From positions 1-64,000 of the forward strand of contig NZ_JARGDQ010000008.1 of assembly GCF_029210385.1 (NCBI RefSeq): a stretch of DNA of 64,000 bases, given 5' to 3'. Below are positions 10,025-18,035 of this stretch, piece by piece. The position numbers and the translations under genes are program-made. The notes beneath the pieces are model-generated. The model saw nothing but the letters and a program-made list of their open reading frames with translations. It was not told the origin of the DNA and did not search any database. This stretch comes from Desulfurivibrio dismutans (lineage in GTDB: Bacteria > Desulfobacterota > Desulfobulbia > Desulfobulbales > Desulfurivibrionaceae). Within the stretch, counting starts at the first letter, position 1; each line of letters opens with the position of its first letter.

Positions 10025-11143
10025 TCAGTCAACCTCTTGCAGCACTACTTCCACCAGCTTCTCTTCGCCGTCACGGATAATCCGCAATTCAACGGCGTCC
10101 CCCACCCGGAAATTGTCGAGCACATTGCGCAGGTCATCGAAGTTGGCCACTCGACGACCTGCCACCGCGACAATAATATCTCCCAGAATCAGCGCCCCTC
10201 CGACCTGCCGGCTGCCTTGCAGGCCGCTTTTCTCCGCCGCCCCGCCAGGCTGGATATTGACGAGCAGGACTCCTTCCACTCCCAGGCGCCGGGCCAGTTG
10301 CTCGTGGGCCACGGTGATCCCAAGACCGGGCTGGATGACCCGGCCGTAACGGATGATCTCCGGCACCACCCGGTTTACCACATCCACCGGCACGGCAAAA
10401 CCGATGCCGGCACTGCCTCCGGATGGACTGAAGATGGCGGTATTAACCCCGATCAGACGGCCGGCGCTGTCCAGCAGAGGACCGCCGGAGTTGCCGGGGT
10501 TAATGGCCGCGTCGGTCTGGATCACTCCCTGGATGGTCCGACCGGTCACCGCCTTGATTTCTCGCCCCAGGGCCGACACAATCCCCGAGGTCATGGTCTG
10601 GTCCAGCCCAAAGGGGTTGCCGATGGCAAAGACCTGCTGCCCAACCAGCAGGTTGGTCGATTCACCCACCGGCAACGGGGCCAGTTTTTCCTGCGGGGCA
10701 TCAATGCGCAGCACCGCGATATCCTTGTCCGGGGCTACTCCCACCACCCGGCCCGGCCAGGAGGTCTGGTCGGCCAGGGTCACCTCGACCCGGCTGGCGT
10801 CTTCAATGACATGATAGTTGGTTACCACATGCCCCCGCTCATCCCAGATAAAGCCGGTACCGGTCCCCCGGGGCAACTCATAAATATTGAGGGTAAAAAG
10901 GCTGCGGCGCAACTCGGTGGTGGTTATGAAGAGCACCGCAGGCGAGGCGGATTGGAAAATCTCAATGGTGGTCTGCTCGGCGGCGGCCAGATCTCCCCGG
11001 GCGGTAACGGCTCGGGGCTCCACCGGCGGCAGGGGCTCCTGACGGTCCTGAAAAAACCACCACCAGCCGCCGACAATCACCGCCAGCAACAACAGGACAG
11101 GCACCCGGCGAGCGGGTTTTCCAGAACGGGTAGATACTCTCAT
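10025..11143 (-). CDS. Membrane-anchored DegS/HtrA-like serine protease with one PDZ domain
   Basis: A 372-residue S1C protease. An N-terminal arginine-rich stretch precedes one membrane anchor (about 14-31). The trypsin-like domain shows a complete triad: His in TNYHVIE, Asp in KDIAVLRID and Ser in NPGNSGGPL. A single PDZ domain (about 270-365) follows. One anchor and one PDZ match DegS more than the two-PDZ periplasmic DegP/DegQ. By family knowledge it acts in the periplasm on misfolded proteins or regulatory anti-sigma factors. It begins 3 bases after the mgtE stop, so translation is probably coupled. Confidence 0.9.
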   Translation of the reverse strand: MRVSTRSGKPARRVPVLLLLAVIVGGWWWFFQDRQEPLPPVEPRAVTARGDLAAAEQTTIEIFQSASPAVLFITTTELRRSLFTLNIYELPRGTGTGFIWDERGHVVTNYHVIEDASRVEVTLADQTSWPGRVVGVAPDKDIAVLRIDAPQEKLAPLPVGESTNLLVGQQVFAIGNPFGLDQTMTSGIVSALGREIKAVTGRTIQGVIQTDAAINPGNSGGPLLDSAGRLIGVNTAIFSPSGGSAGIGFAVPVDVVNRVVPEIIRYGRVIQPGLGITVAHEQLARRLGVEGVLLVNIQPGGAAEKSGLQGSRQVGGALILGDIIVAVAGRRVANFDDLRNVLDNFRVGDAVELRIIRDGEEKLVEVVLQEVD

Positions 11144-11146
11144 CGC

Positions 11147-12532
11147 TTACAGACCGAGCAGCACTTTGGCAATGACAAAGTAGCCGGTAACCCCGACGAT
11201 GTCCATGGTGGTGGTGATAAACGGCCCGGTGGCCACCGCCGCATCAACATTGAGCCGCCGCAGAATCAAAGGGATTCCAGCCCCGATACTGGCCGCCAAA
11301 GTCATCACCAGAAAAATGGAAATAGCTATCACCAGCCCCAGCAAGGCCGGCTCGGCATAACCAAGCCAGGCCAGGATCCCGAGAAAAATGCCGTAGACGG
11401 TACCCAGGATCATCCCCACCCGCATCTCCTTGAAGATCACCCGGAACAGGGCTTCCATATTAACTCGGCCGGTGGCGATTCCGCGCACTACAATGGTGCT
11501 GGACTGGGTGCCGATGTTACCGCCCATGCCGGCCACCACCGGCATAAAAGCCGCCAGAGCCAGCACCTGGGACAACTCATCCTCAAACAAGGTGATAATC
11601 ACCGCCGCGGCCACTCCTCCCAGCAGGGTGGCAAAGAGCCAGGGAGCCCGGGTTCTGGCATTGGCCAGCACCGGTTTCAGGAGGATCTCCTGGTCTTTAC
11701 CAGCCCCGGCCATCTGCAGGAAATCTTCGGTGGCCTCATCCCGGATAACGTCGATGATGTCGTCAACGGTGACAATGCCAAGCAGCTTGTAGGAGGAATC
11801 CACCACCGGCAGAGCCAGGAAATTGTACTGGGAAACCAGATGGGCCACCTCATGCTGCGGGGTGGTTGTGGAAACGGCGATTACGCTGGGATTCATCACG
11901 TTCTTCAACTGTCGGTAGGGCGGATGCAACAGCAACTCTCGCAGGGAAAGCACCCCGGAGAGCTGCTGCTCCTGGCCGTGGGTAATGTAAAGATAAAAAG
12001 AAGTCTCCGATTCCTCGCTGCGCTCCTGGACGTTCTTGATCGCCTCATCCACCGTCATATCTTCATCAAAGGCCATGAAGTCTGGGGACATTAAGCCGCC
12101 GGCGGTCTCCGAATCGTACTTGAGCAGCGCGTCGACCTCTTCCCGGTCGGCCTTGCCCATGACTTGGCGGATATCGTTGGCGATCTCTTCGGGCAGGGCC
12201 TCCAGCAAGTCGGCGGCATCGTCTTTGTCCATCTCCTTGACGATGGCCGCCATATACTGGGGAGTGAGTTCGCTTACCAACTCCAGCATGATGGATTCAT
12301 CAAGCTCACTGATGAAATCCCCGACCATATCGGTCTGGGCAATGATGTTGAAGATGCTGCGCCGTTCGGCGGGGGTGAGATGGCGGAAGGTCCAGGCGAT
12401 ATCAGCGGGATGGGTTTTTTTGAGCATCTTCAGGAGATGATCCACGGCATGCCGGCGGTTCAACCGCCGGATGGTTTCCAGGATCACCCGCCCTTCGTTG
12501 CCGATCAGTTCTCGCTTTTGCCCTTTCCGCAT
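11147..12532 (-). CDS. mgtE: Magnesium transporter MgtE
   Basis: A 461-residue MgtE-type channel. The cytoplasmic N domain is of the helical superhelix type (RRSIFNIIAQTD, DKDDAADLLEALPEE). A CBS pair follows (about 140-265). The C-terminal pore domain has five hydrophobic segments, including PVVAGMGGNIGTQSSTIVVRG, the conserved stretch of the ion pore. Length and order match MgtE. It is first in an operon with a DegS-like protease and a polyferredoxin. The start lacks a clear ribosome binding site. No magnesium riboswitch is apparent upstream. Confidence 0.94.
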   Translation of the reverse strand: MRKGQKRELIGNEGRVILETIRRLNRRHAVDHLLKMLKKTHPADIAWTFRHLTPAERRSIFNIIAQTDMVGDFISELDESIMLELVSELTPQYMAAIVKEMDKDDAADLLEALPEEIANDIRQVMGKADREEVDALLKYDSETAGGLMSPDFMAFDEDMTVDEAIKNVQERSEESETSFYLYITHGQEQQLSGVLSLRELLLHPPYRQLKNVMNPSVIAVSTTTPQHEVAHLVSQYNFLALPVVDSSYKLLGIVTVDDIIDVIRDEATEDFLQMAGAGKDQEILLKPVLANARTRAPWLFATLLGGVAAAVIITLFEDELSQVLALAAFMPVVAGMGGNIGTQSSTIVVRGIATGRVNMEALFRVIFKEMRVGMILGTVYGIFLGILAWLGYAEPALLGLVIAISIFLVMTLAASIGAGIPLILRRLNVDAAVATGPFITTTMDIVGVTGYFVIAKVLLGL

Positions 12533-12628
12533 GAACCGTTTCCCGTCTGTCTTCGATCCCGACTGATAATGTTGATGGATTTACCCTTATATCGCGTCCC
12601 CTGCAGGGCGTCAATAAAGATGAATCCA

Positions 12629-12654
12629 CCAAAAGTCCGTCCATGGACTTTTGG
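12629..12654. repeat. Perfect hairpin with GTCCAT loop
   Basis: The arms CCAAAAGTCC and GGACTTTTGG pair perfectly around the loop GTCCAT. No T-run follows. The loop sequence RTCCAT recurs in hairpins of repeat families B and C. Confidence 0.7.
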
Positions 12655-12692
12655 CTCCCCGGAAAGTGAAAATGCGGTTTCCGCTTTTCTTA

Positions 12693-12790
12693 CAAATCGA
12701 TAAACACCAAGCAAGCTTATTGATTTGCGCAGCCGTCCATGGGGACGCAGGGGGCGCGCTGATGACTTCTTGCGCAGCCATCAATAAACC
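12693..12790. repeat. Dispersed repeat family B, copy 2
   Basis: Homologous to bases 1-94 of the window: AAATCGATAA...TTATTGATTTGCG, then TCCATGGGGACGC, GGGGCGCG, TGATGACTTCTTGCG and CATCAATAAA. The outer TTATTGAT and ATCAATAA can pair. It lies between mgtE and a small unknown gene. Confidence 0.65.
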
Positions 12791-12853
12791 AGTGCCGACA
12801 ATTCAGGACAACGTCAAAGTCATTGCCCCTGAGCCACGGAGCAAGAAGGGAAA

Positions 12854-13147
12854 TCAGGCTTCGGGAGCCTGCAACCAGCGCGCCAGGATATCGACAATCC
12901 TGGCGGCCTGGTCCCGGCTGGAGATATTGAACTTGGACTGCTGCCGGTACTGACCGCTCATCTTACGGTAACGCCGGATAGTGTACTGCTCGGAGCCGTA
13001 AGCTTCCTTTTTGCGATCCCACTGCTGGTAGCGAAAGATAATGGTGGTCCAGGCACCCTTGCTGAGCACTTCTTTATCCAACTCCTTAACCAGCAGAACC
13101 CCTTCTTCCTCGTAGTTGATCGTAATATCGGAGATTTCAGCAGACAT
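12854..13147 (-). CDS. Conserved-looking small protein of unknown function
   Basis: I do not recognise this 97-residue protein. It has no signal peptide, membrane segment or cysteines. It starts MSAEISDITINYEEEG, has a basic, aromatic middle (RKKEAYGSEQYTIRRYRKM) and ends in an amphipathic helix (AARIVDILARWLQAPEA). Codon use is like its neighbours, and it fills the space cleanly with a plausible start. It lies downstream of tRNA-fMet and its terminator, so it probably has its own promoter or depends on read-through. Confidence 0.7.
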   Translation of the reverse strand: MSAEISDITINYEEEGVLLVKELDKEVLSKGAWTTIIFRYQQWDRKKEAYGSEQYTIRRYRKMSGQYRQQSKFNISSRDQAARIVDILARWLQAPEA

Positions 13148-13172
13148 TTAATCTTCCTCGGGAATTACCAAC

Positions 13173-13208
13173 AAAAAAAGGGTTCAGCAACGCAATCTGC
13201 CAAACCCT
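13173..13208 (-). terminator. Intrinsic terminator after tRNA-fMet
   Basis: On the minus strand the arms AGGGTT (13203-13208) and AACCCT (13179-13184) pair and are followed by a run of T. The site is 17 bases beyond the tRNA 3' end. Confidence 0.7.
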
Positions 13209-13224
13209 ATTAAGGATCAAAAAA

Positions 13225-13301
<77 letters not shown>

Positions 13302-13337
13302 TCGCATCAGGGCATACTACCTCTTTTTGCAGAAAAG

Positions 13338-13775
13338 TCAAGGTGTGGCGGCAATTTTTTGTAACCCGGCAATAATTTCCGTCGGCAGACGGGTCAGCTT
13401 GCCCTGGCGGTCCACGGTCGCATGGGTGGTATAGGCCAGGGCCAGCAGGCGGCCCTGTTCATCGCTGAGCCGGTAGTTGAAGCGGCAGGATACGGCTTTG
13501 ATCTCCACCAGGGAGGTTTCCACGGTCAGCAGGTCATCGTAACGGGCCGAGGCCTTGTAGCGCACCCGGCAATCCACCACCGGCAGAATAATACCCCTTT
13601 CTTCCAGGCTGCGGTAGCTGACCACCAATTCCCGCATGAACTCCGTGCGGCCAGCCTCGCAAAATCGCAGATAGTTAGCGTAGTACACCACCCCACCGGC
13701 ATCGGTATCACCGTAAAGCACCCGCAAACGATGGGCGTGAATAGGTTCTTGTAAAGAAAATTCCCGAGCCGTCAT
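13338..13775 (-). CDS. ybgC: YbgC-type acyl-CoA thioesterase (hot-dog fold)
   Basis: About 145 residues, the usual length for YbgC/FadM thioesterases. The catalytic signature YGDTDAGGVVYYANYLRFCE near the N-terminus is intact, with the active-site Asp. Family members hydrolyse short or phospholipid-related acyl-CoA thioesters, and in many proteobacteria ybgC sits with tol-pal. Here it is instead the last gene of hom–apgM–ybgC, although tolQRAB begins about 3 kb away on the opposite strand. The start is the second of two adjacent ATG codons and overlaps the stop of the upstream gene. Confidence 0.9.
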   Translation of the reverse strand: MTAREFSLQEPIHAHRLRVLYGDTDAGGVVYYANYLRFCEAGRTEFMRELVVSYRSLEERGIILPVVDCRVRYKASARYDDLLTVETSLVEIKAVSCRFNYRLSDEQGRLLALAYTTHATVDRQGKLTRLPTEIIAGLQKIAATP

Positions 13776-15016
13776 CACTCATCTCCCAACAGTAGCCTGA
13801 TAAAGTCCCGGCCGTCGGCCAGCAGCGGGGCGGCAGCAGCCCGCCGTTCACTGTAATTGCCCCTGGCCGGCTCCATCCAGCAGGAACCATCGGCACAGGC
13901 CGGGTTCCGCACATTCCACCGTGAGTCAAAAAGCAGAAAAGGCACCGGCAGATCGGCATGAGTACGGGTGGCCAGGGGGGTAAAGTGATCCATGGTTACC
14001 GTCAAGCGGAAATCTTCGCCGCTTTTTTGCAGTCCTTCCAGCATGGGCCCCACCACCCTGTGGTCAAAATCGGTGATAGCCCGCAGCTTATCTTCGAGGT
14101 TACCCTGATGAGAAACCTCGTCGGGGGCCTCCACATGGACAAAAACAAGGTCGTGGCGCTTCAATGCCTCCAGGGCCGCCGACACCTTGCCGGCATAGTT
14201 GGTGTCGAGATAACCGGTCACCCCCGGCACATTAATGATTTCCATGCCGGCATATACCCCGATACCCTTCAAGAGATCGACGGCGGAAATCAAGGCGCCG
14301 CTGACCCCGAATTGCTCATGCAGGGTGGCCATGGTCGGCGGCCGCCCCTCACCCCAAAGCCAGATGGCATTGGCCGGGTTTTCGCCGGCCTCCTGCCGCC
14401 GCCGATTGGCCGGGGCGGCCGCCAGCAGTTCCGCCGCCCGGCTGACCACCTCGCCCAGCCCAGGCACCGCCAGGTAACGGCGCCAGTACTCTCCCACCTC
14501 CCGGTCGCTGTGGTCATGGGGCGGCACGGTGACCAGATCGGCGCAGTCATGACGCCATACCAGCAGATGCCGGTAGCTTACACCGGGGTAAAAACGGCAG
14601 TGCTCGTTGCCCAGCTCCCGGTCCAGAAGACCGATCAGTTCCGCCGCCGTGGGCGTATCGATATGCCCGCCGCTGTAGTCGACCATGCGTACCTGCCGGT
14701 CATCAAGGCGTTCCAGGGTGACCAGGTTGCAGCGAAAGGCGATGGCATCGGGGGGCAACTCTACTCCCATGCTGGCCGCCTCCAGCGGCGCTCGGCCGCT
14801 GTAGCATTCAGCCGGCCGGTAGCCCATCAGGGAAAGGTTGGCCACGTCGCTACCGGGGGCAAAACCCGGCGGCACCGTCTGCAGACGAAAAAGCCGCCCA
14901 CGGCCGGCCAGGAAATCCATCACCGGAGTGTCGGCGACCTCCAAGGGGGTGCGGCCATCGAGGGATTCCAGGGGCAGATCCCCCATCCCGTCTCCTACCA
15001 GGATAATATATTTCAT
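13775..15016 (-). CDS. Archaeal-type phosphoglycerate mutase family protein (ApgM or alternative homoserine kinase)
   Basis: A 413-residue member of the cofactor-independent, alkaline-phosphatase-like phosphoglycerate mutase family. The N-terminal metal-binding Asp is in ILVGDGMGD, the nucleophile serine is in PGSDVANLSLMGY, and C-terminal metal ligands lie in DEVSHQG and MDHFTPLATRTH. By sequence alone ApgM is the default call (3-phosphoglycerate to 2-phosphoglycerate). However, it lies 21 bases downstream of homoserine dehydrogenase. From memory, some proteins of this clade have been reported to act as homoserine kinase, so a threonine-pathway role is a real alternative. It overlaps ybgC by a few bases. 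Confidence 0.88.
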   Translation of the reverse strand: MKYIILVGDGMGDLPLESLDGRTPLEVADTPVMDFLAGRGRLFRLQTVPPGFAPGSDVANLSLMGYRPAECYSGRAPLEAASMGVELPPDAIAFRCNLVTLERLDDRQVRMVDYSGGHIDTPTAAELIGLLDRELGNEHCRFYPGVSYRHLLVWRHDCADLVTVPPHDHSDREVGEYWRRYLAVPGLGEVVSRAAELLAAAPANRRRQEAGENPANAIWLWGEGRPPTMATLHEQFGVSGALISAVDLLKGIGVYAGMEIINVPGVTGYLDTNYAGKVSAALEALKRHDLVFVHVEAPDEVSHQGNLEDKLRAITDFDHRVVGPMLEGLQKSGEDFRLTVTMDHFTPLATRTHADLPVPFLLFDSRWNVRNPACADGSCWMEPARGNYSERRAAAAPLLADGRDFIRLLLGDE

Positions 15017-15037
15017 TGGGCCAACCGTTTTCGTTTG

Positions 15038-16351
15038 TCAGCTACTCTCGTCGTCGTCCATGATCCGAATCTTCACTGTGGGGGCGGCGCATACCTCCAG
15101 GGCGTCGATTTCCGCCAGGGCCGCTCGCACCGCTTCTTCCTCCGCCTCGTATGCCCGCATCATCACCGGCACCACGCCCTTCTCTTCCCGCCCCTGCTGC
15201 AGCACCGACTGAATGCTGATACCGTGGCGACCCAGGATACCGGTAATGGCCGACAGCACACCGGGTTTGTCCTGCACCGTCACCCGAAAATAATAAGGGC
15301 AACGCAGACTGGCCAAGGGGGCAATGACCGCTTCCCGGAGGTTTTCCGGCAGGTAACTGAGGCTGGGCACCCGGTTGATCGCCCCGTTCAAGATATTGCG
15401 GGCGATATCGACGATATCGGCCACCACCGCGCTGCCGGTGGGCATTTTCCCGGCACCCTGGCCATAAAACAACACATCGTCAACCATATCTCCGGTGAAC
15501 TGAATGGCGTTAAAGGCGCCGCCGATATTGGCCAGCAACTCCCGGTTGGGCACCATGGTGGGATGCACCCGGGCCTCAAAGGAGCCGCCATGGTTACGGC
15601 TGATGGCCAGCAGCTTGATGCGGTAACCAAACTCCCGGGCAAATTCAATGTCGACGGGTTCAATACTGCTAATCCCTTCGGTGCTCACCTGGTCCAGCCG
15701 GACATGTACCCCGTAGGCCATACCCATCAGGATCACCAGCTTGTGGGCGGTGTCGATCCCTTCCACATCGTAGGTGGGATCGGCCTCGGCATAACCATGG
15801 GCCTGGGCTTCCTTGAGAACGGCATTGAAGTCCAGCCCCTCGTCGGTCATTCGGTTCAAAATGTAGTTGGCGGTACCGTTCATGATACCGATGATGGACT
15901 CGATCCGGTTGGCCACCAACCCTTCCTTCAAGGCCTTGATAACCGGAATCCCGCCACCGACACTGGCCTCAAAGCCCACTTCCACATTGTTGGCCGCCGC
16001 CGCAGCGAAGATCTCGCGGCCGTGCTGCGAGATGAGGGCCTTGTTGGCGGTCACCACGTGTTTGCCCGCGGCGATGGCCTTTAAAATAAAGGTCTTAGCC
16101 GGCTCAATCCCGCCGATCAGTTCCACCACGATATCGATATCCGGAGCCGCCACCACTTCATCGGCATTCCGGGTCAACTCCACCCCGGCGAACTCCGGCG
16201 GCAACTCATCGATGGCGATATCCGCCACCCTTTGCAAGCGCACATCCGCTCCGGTTTTCCGCTGCAGCCTGTCTCCCTGCAGGCGCAGTACCTCGGCGGT
16301 GCCGCTGCCCACCGTGCCAAAACCGATCAACCCAACCCTTATTTCACGCAT
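15038..16351 (-). CDS. hom: Homoserine dehydrogenase with C-terminal ACT domain
   Basis: A 437-residue enzyme reducing aspartate semialdehyde to homoserine for threonine and methionine synthesis. The Rossmann motif GFGTVGSGTAEV begins the NAD(P)-binding domain. The catalytic domain includes GGGIPVIKAL and the signature region GTANYILNRM with ANKALI before it. The C-terminal ~80 residues form an ACT domain (VTVQDKPGVLSAITGILG), which in the family binds threonine for feedback control. It is the first gene of the hom–apgM–ybgC operon. Confidence 0.96.
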   Translation of the reverse strand: MREIRVGLIGFGTVGSGTAEVLRLQGDRLQRKTGADVRLQRVADIAIDELPPEFAGVELTRNADEVVAAPDIDIVVELIGGIEPAKTFILKAIAAGKHVVTANKALISQHGREIFAAAAANNVEVGFEASVGGGIPVIKALKEGLVANRIESIIGIMNGTANYILNRMTDEGLDFNAVLKEAQAHGYAEADPTYDVEGIDTAHKLVILMGMAYGVHVRLDQVSTEGISSIEPVDIEFAREFGYRIKLLAISRNHGGSFEARVHPTMVPNRELLANIGGAFNAIQFTGDMVDDVLFYGQGAGKMPTGSAVVADIVDIARNILNGAINRVPSLSYLPENLREAVIAPLASLRCPYYFRVTVQDKPGVLSAITGILGRHGISIQSVLQQGREEKGVVPVMMRAYEAEEEAVRAALAEIDALEVCAAPTVKIRIMDDDESS

Positions 16352-16379
16352 CTATTCTTTCCCTGTCTTTCCTTAAAGC

Positions 16380-16407
16380 TTTGCTGGTGATAATTTGCTG
16401 GTGATAA
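16380..16407. repeat. 14-bp perfect tandem duplication upstream of hom
   Basis: TTTGCTGGTGATAA occurs twice without spacing, 29-56 bases upstream of the hom start codon. It may be an operator in the hom leader or simply a replication slip. Confidence 0.6.
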
Positions 16408-16660
16408 AAAGATCAACCCCTCGCTTCTGATGAATCCGCAAAAAGTCCACCCATCAAAAATCCCCCTTCCCGCCCGACCTCCCGGCGGTTCCGGCGCCTG
16501 CCGCCAGCGGCCTCTGATGTTCAAACAGGCTCAGAAATACCTTCTTTGATTCCTGATGTCAAAACCTATTCCCCGTAAACCGGCATAAACCGACCCCGTC
16601 GAGACCCCCCACCATGGTCCGGCAGCCCTGCTTTATTTTTGCCGAAACCCGTTGCAATCA

Positions 16661-16688
16661 TTGACTTTGCTTGAGAACCGGATAAAAT
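16661..16688 (+). promoter_or_regulatory. Sigma-70 promoter of the tol operon
   Basis: TTGACT, a 16-base spacer and TAAAAT, about 100 bases upstream of tolQ on the same strand. Five of six bases match consensus in each box. Confidence 0.65.
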
Positions 16689-16789
16689 ACGCGATTTGCA
16701 CTACCTGCCTTTACCGGTTTAATTCACAGACCCTCCCGGCCCCTTAACAGCCGGCTGTTTGCAACCACAAATTTTCAAGGACTATCCAC

Positions 16790-17494
16790 GTGGAGCTTAA
16801 TGTTTTCACCATGTTTTTGGAGGCGGGCCTGACCATCAAGGGCGTCATCCTCCTGCTGCTGGTTATGTCGCTTTATTCCTGGTTCATTGTTTTTCAGAAA
16901 GAAGTGCTGTACCGCAAAGTACGGCAAGCCTCCGAGGAGTTCAAGGAGCAGTTCTGGAAGTCCAAAAACCTGGCCGAGGCCCATAAAATCGCCAAGCAGG
17001 CTGAACTGGCCCCCGAGGCCATGGTTTTCCGGTCCGCCTATCAGGAACTACAGAAGCTCAACAAGGCCCAGGGCGGTGAGTTGCGCCTGGAAAACCGCCT
17101 GGCCGGCATGGAGCCCCTGAAAAGAGCGGCCAGCAAAAGCCTGGCCGGCGAGATCTCTCGCCTGGGCCGCTCATTGCCTTTCCTGGCCTCCACCGGCAGC
17201 GCCAGTCCTTTTATCGGCCTGTTCGGCACGGTGTGGGGGATCATGACCTCGTTTCACGAAATCGGCGTCAGGGGTTCGGCATCCTTAGCAGTGGTGGCGC
17301 CCGGGGTATCCGAGGCCCTGGTGGTAACCGCCGCCGGCCTGGCCGTAGCTATTCCGGCAGTAGTTTTCTACAACTACTACACCAACAAGCTGGTGGAAAT
17401 CGAAGGCGACTCGCAGGCCTTTGCCACCGATTTCATCAATCTCATTGAGCGGGATTTTCTCACCCGCCCCAGAACCGCTGAAACGCAGGAATAA
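16790..17494 (+). CDS. tolQ: TolQ proton-channel subunit (MotA/TolQ/ExbB family)
   Basis: A 234-residue inner-membrane protein with three membrane segments: near 15-35 and, after a long cytoplasmic loop, two more (about 140-210). The signature GLFGTVWGIMTSF and the proton-path stretch VAPGVSEALVVTAAGLAVAIPAV are present. TolQ with TolR forms the proton-driven stator that energises TolA during outer-membrane constriction. The start is a GTG preceded by AAGG. tolR follows 2 bases after its stop. ExbB is the alternative, but tolA and tolB downstream settle it as TolQ. Confidence 0.95.
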   Translation: MELNVFTMFLEAGLTIKGVILLLLVMSLYSWFIVFQKEVLYRKVRQASEEFKEQFWKSKNLAEAHKIAKQAELAPEAMVFRSAYQELQKLNKAQGGELRLENRLAGMEPLKRAASKSLAGEISRLGRSLPFLASTGSASPFIGLFGTVWGIMTSFHEIGVRGSASLAVVAPGVSEALVVTAAGLAVAIPAVVFYNYYTNKLVEIEGDSQAFATDFINLIERDFLTRPRTAETQE

Positions 17495-17496
17495 CC

Positions 17497-17922
17497 ATGG
17501 CCTTTGATATTCCCCCCGCCGGGCGGTCCAGTCGCCGGCTGGTTTCCGATATCAACGTCACCCCCCTGGTTGACGTGATGCTGGTGCTGCTCATCATCTT
17601 CATGATCGCCGCCCCGATGATGACCCAGGGGGTTGATGTGGATCTGCCGGAGACCACCACTCAGCCGCTACGCCAAGCCGCCGATCCGGTAATGATCACC
17701 GTGGACAGGAGTGGGGAAATTTATTTTGACGATATCAAAGGCACCCGGGAAATCCTGCGCCAGCAACTGGCATCACTGGCTCAGCGCCGGGGCACCGACC
17801 AAGCCGTACTGTTGCGAGCCGACCGGGAAGTGCCGTACGGACTGGTGGTGGCCGTCATGGCCGATATTAAGGATGCCGGTTTCAACCAGTTGGGGATGAT
17901 CACCCAGCCGTCAGCCGAATGA
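17497..17922 (+). CDS. tolR: TolR stator subunit (ExbD/TolR family)
   Basis: A 141-residue protein with a short cytoplasmic N-terminus, one membrane segment (about 27-46, LVDVMLVLLIIFMIAAPMM) and a periplasmic domain. The conserved membrane Asp in NVTPLVDVMLVLLIIF is intact and is the proton-binding residue in the family. The C-terminus (AVMADIKDAGFNQLGMIT) is typical. It is coupled to tolQ upstream. Its stop overlaps a short open frame by ATGA. Confidence 0.95.
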   Translation: MAFDIPPAGRSSRRLVSDINVTPLVDVMLVLLIIFMIAAPMMTQGVDVDLPETTTQPLRQAADPVMITVDRSGEIYFDDIKGTREILRQQLASLAQRRGTDQAVLLRADREVPYGLVVAVMADIKDAGFNQLGMITQPSAE

Positions 17923-18035
17923 TCGACACACTTCGTGACCGCTTACAGTTTGACCCCCTGTTATCAGTTACCCGACGTTTAATTATGCAACAAAGTGCCC
18001 GGCGCCACTACAGCTACCGACCGCAAACCAGGTGA
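17919..18035 (+). CDS. Candidate 38-residue small protein between tolR and tolA
   Basis: An open frame running from an ATGA overlap with the tolR stop to a GTGA overlap with the tolA start. It encodes a basic 38-residue peptide (MIDTLRDRLQFDPLLSV... ending YRPQTR). The double 4-base overlap tiles the gap exactly, and tolA's GTG lacks a good ribosome binding site. This suggests the frame is translated at least as a coupling device. It has no membrane segment and no family I recognise. Chance occurrence is possible at this length. Confidence 0.45.
   Translation: MIDTLRDRLQFDPLLSVTRRLIMQQSARRHYSYRPQTR

Larger units (their letters stand above)
12533..12853. other. Intergenic region upstream of mgtE with hairpin and repeat
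   Basis: These 321 bases hold no gene. They contain a perfect hairpin (12629-12654) and repeat B copy 2 (12693-12790), annotated separately. I see no riboswitch-like structure. Confidence 0.5.
16352..16789. promoter_or_regulatory. Divergent region hom / tolQ
   Basis: 438 bases with no gene. A perfect tandem duplication of a 14-mer (TTTGCTGGTGATAA) sits at 16380-16407, just upstream of hom. A good sigma-70 promoter pointing to tolQ is annotated separately. Confidence 0.6.

Noticed and set aside
10007-12094. 695-codon plus-strand open frame opposite the DegS-like protease and mgtE
   Set aside because: It is antisense to two well-supported genes. Its translation is low-complexity Gly/His/Gln/Pro-rich with no domain, as expected from a GC-rich reverse frame.
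13958-16084. 708-codon plus-strand open frame opposite hom and the ApgM-like gene
   Set aside because: A shadow of conserved genes on the other strand, with no recognisable protein and no ribosome site.
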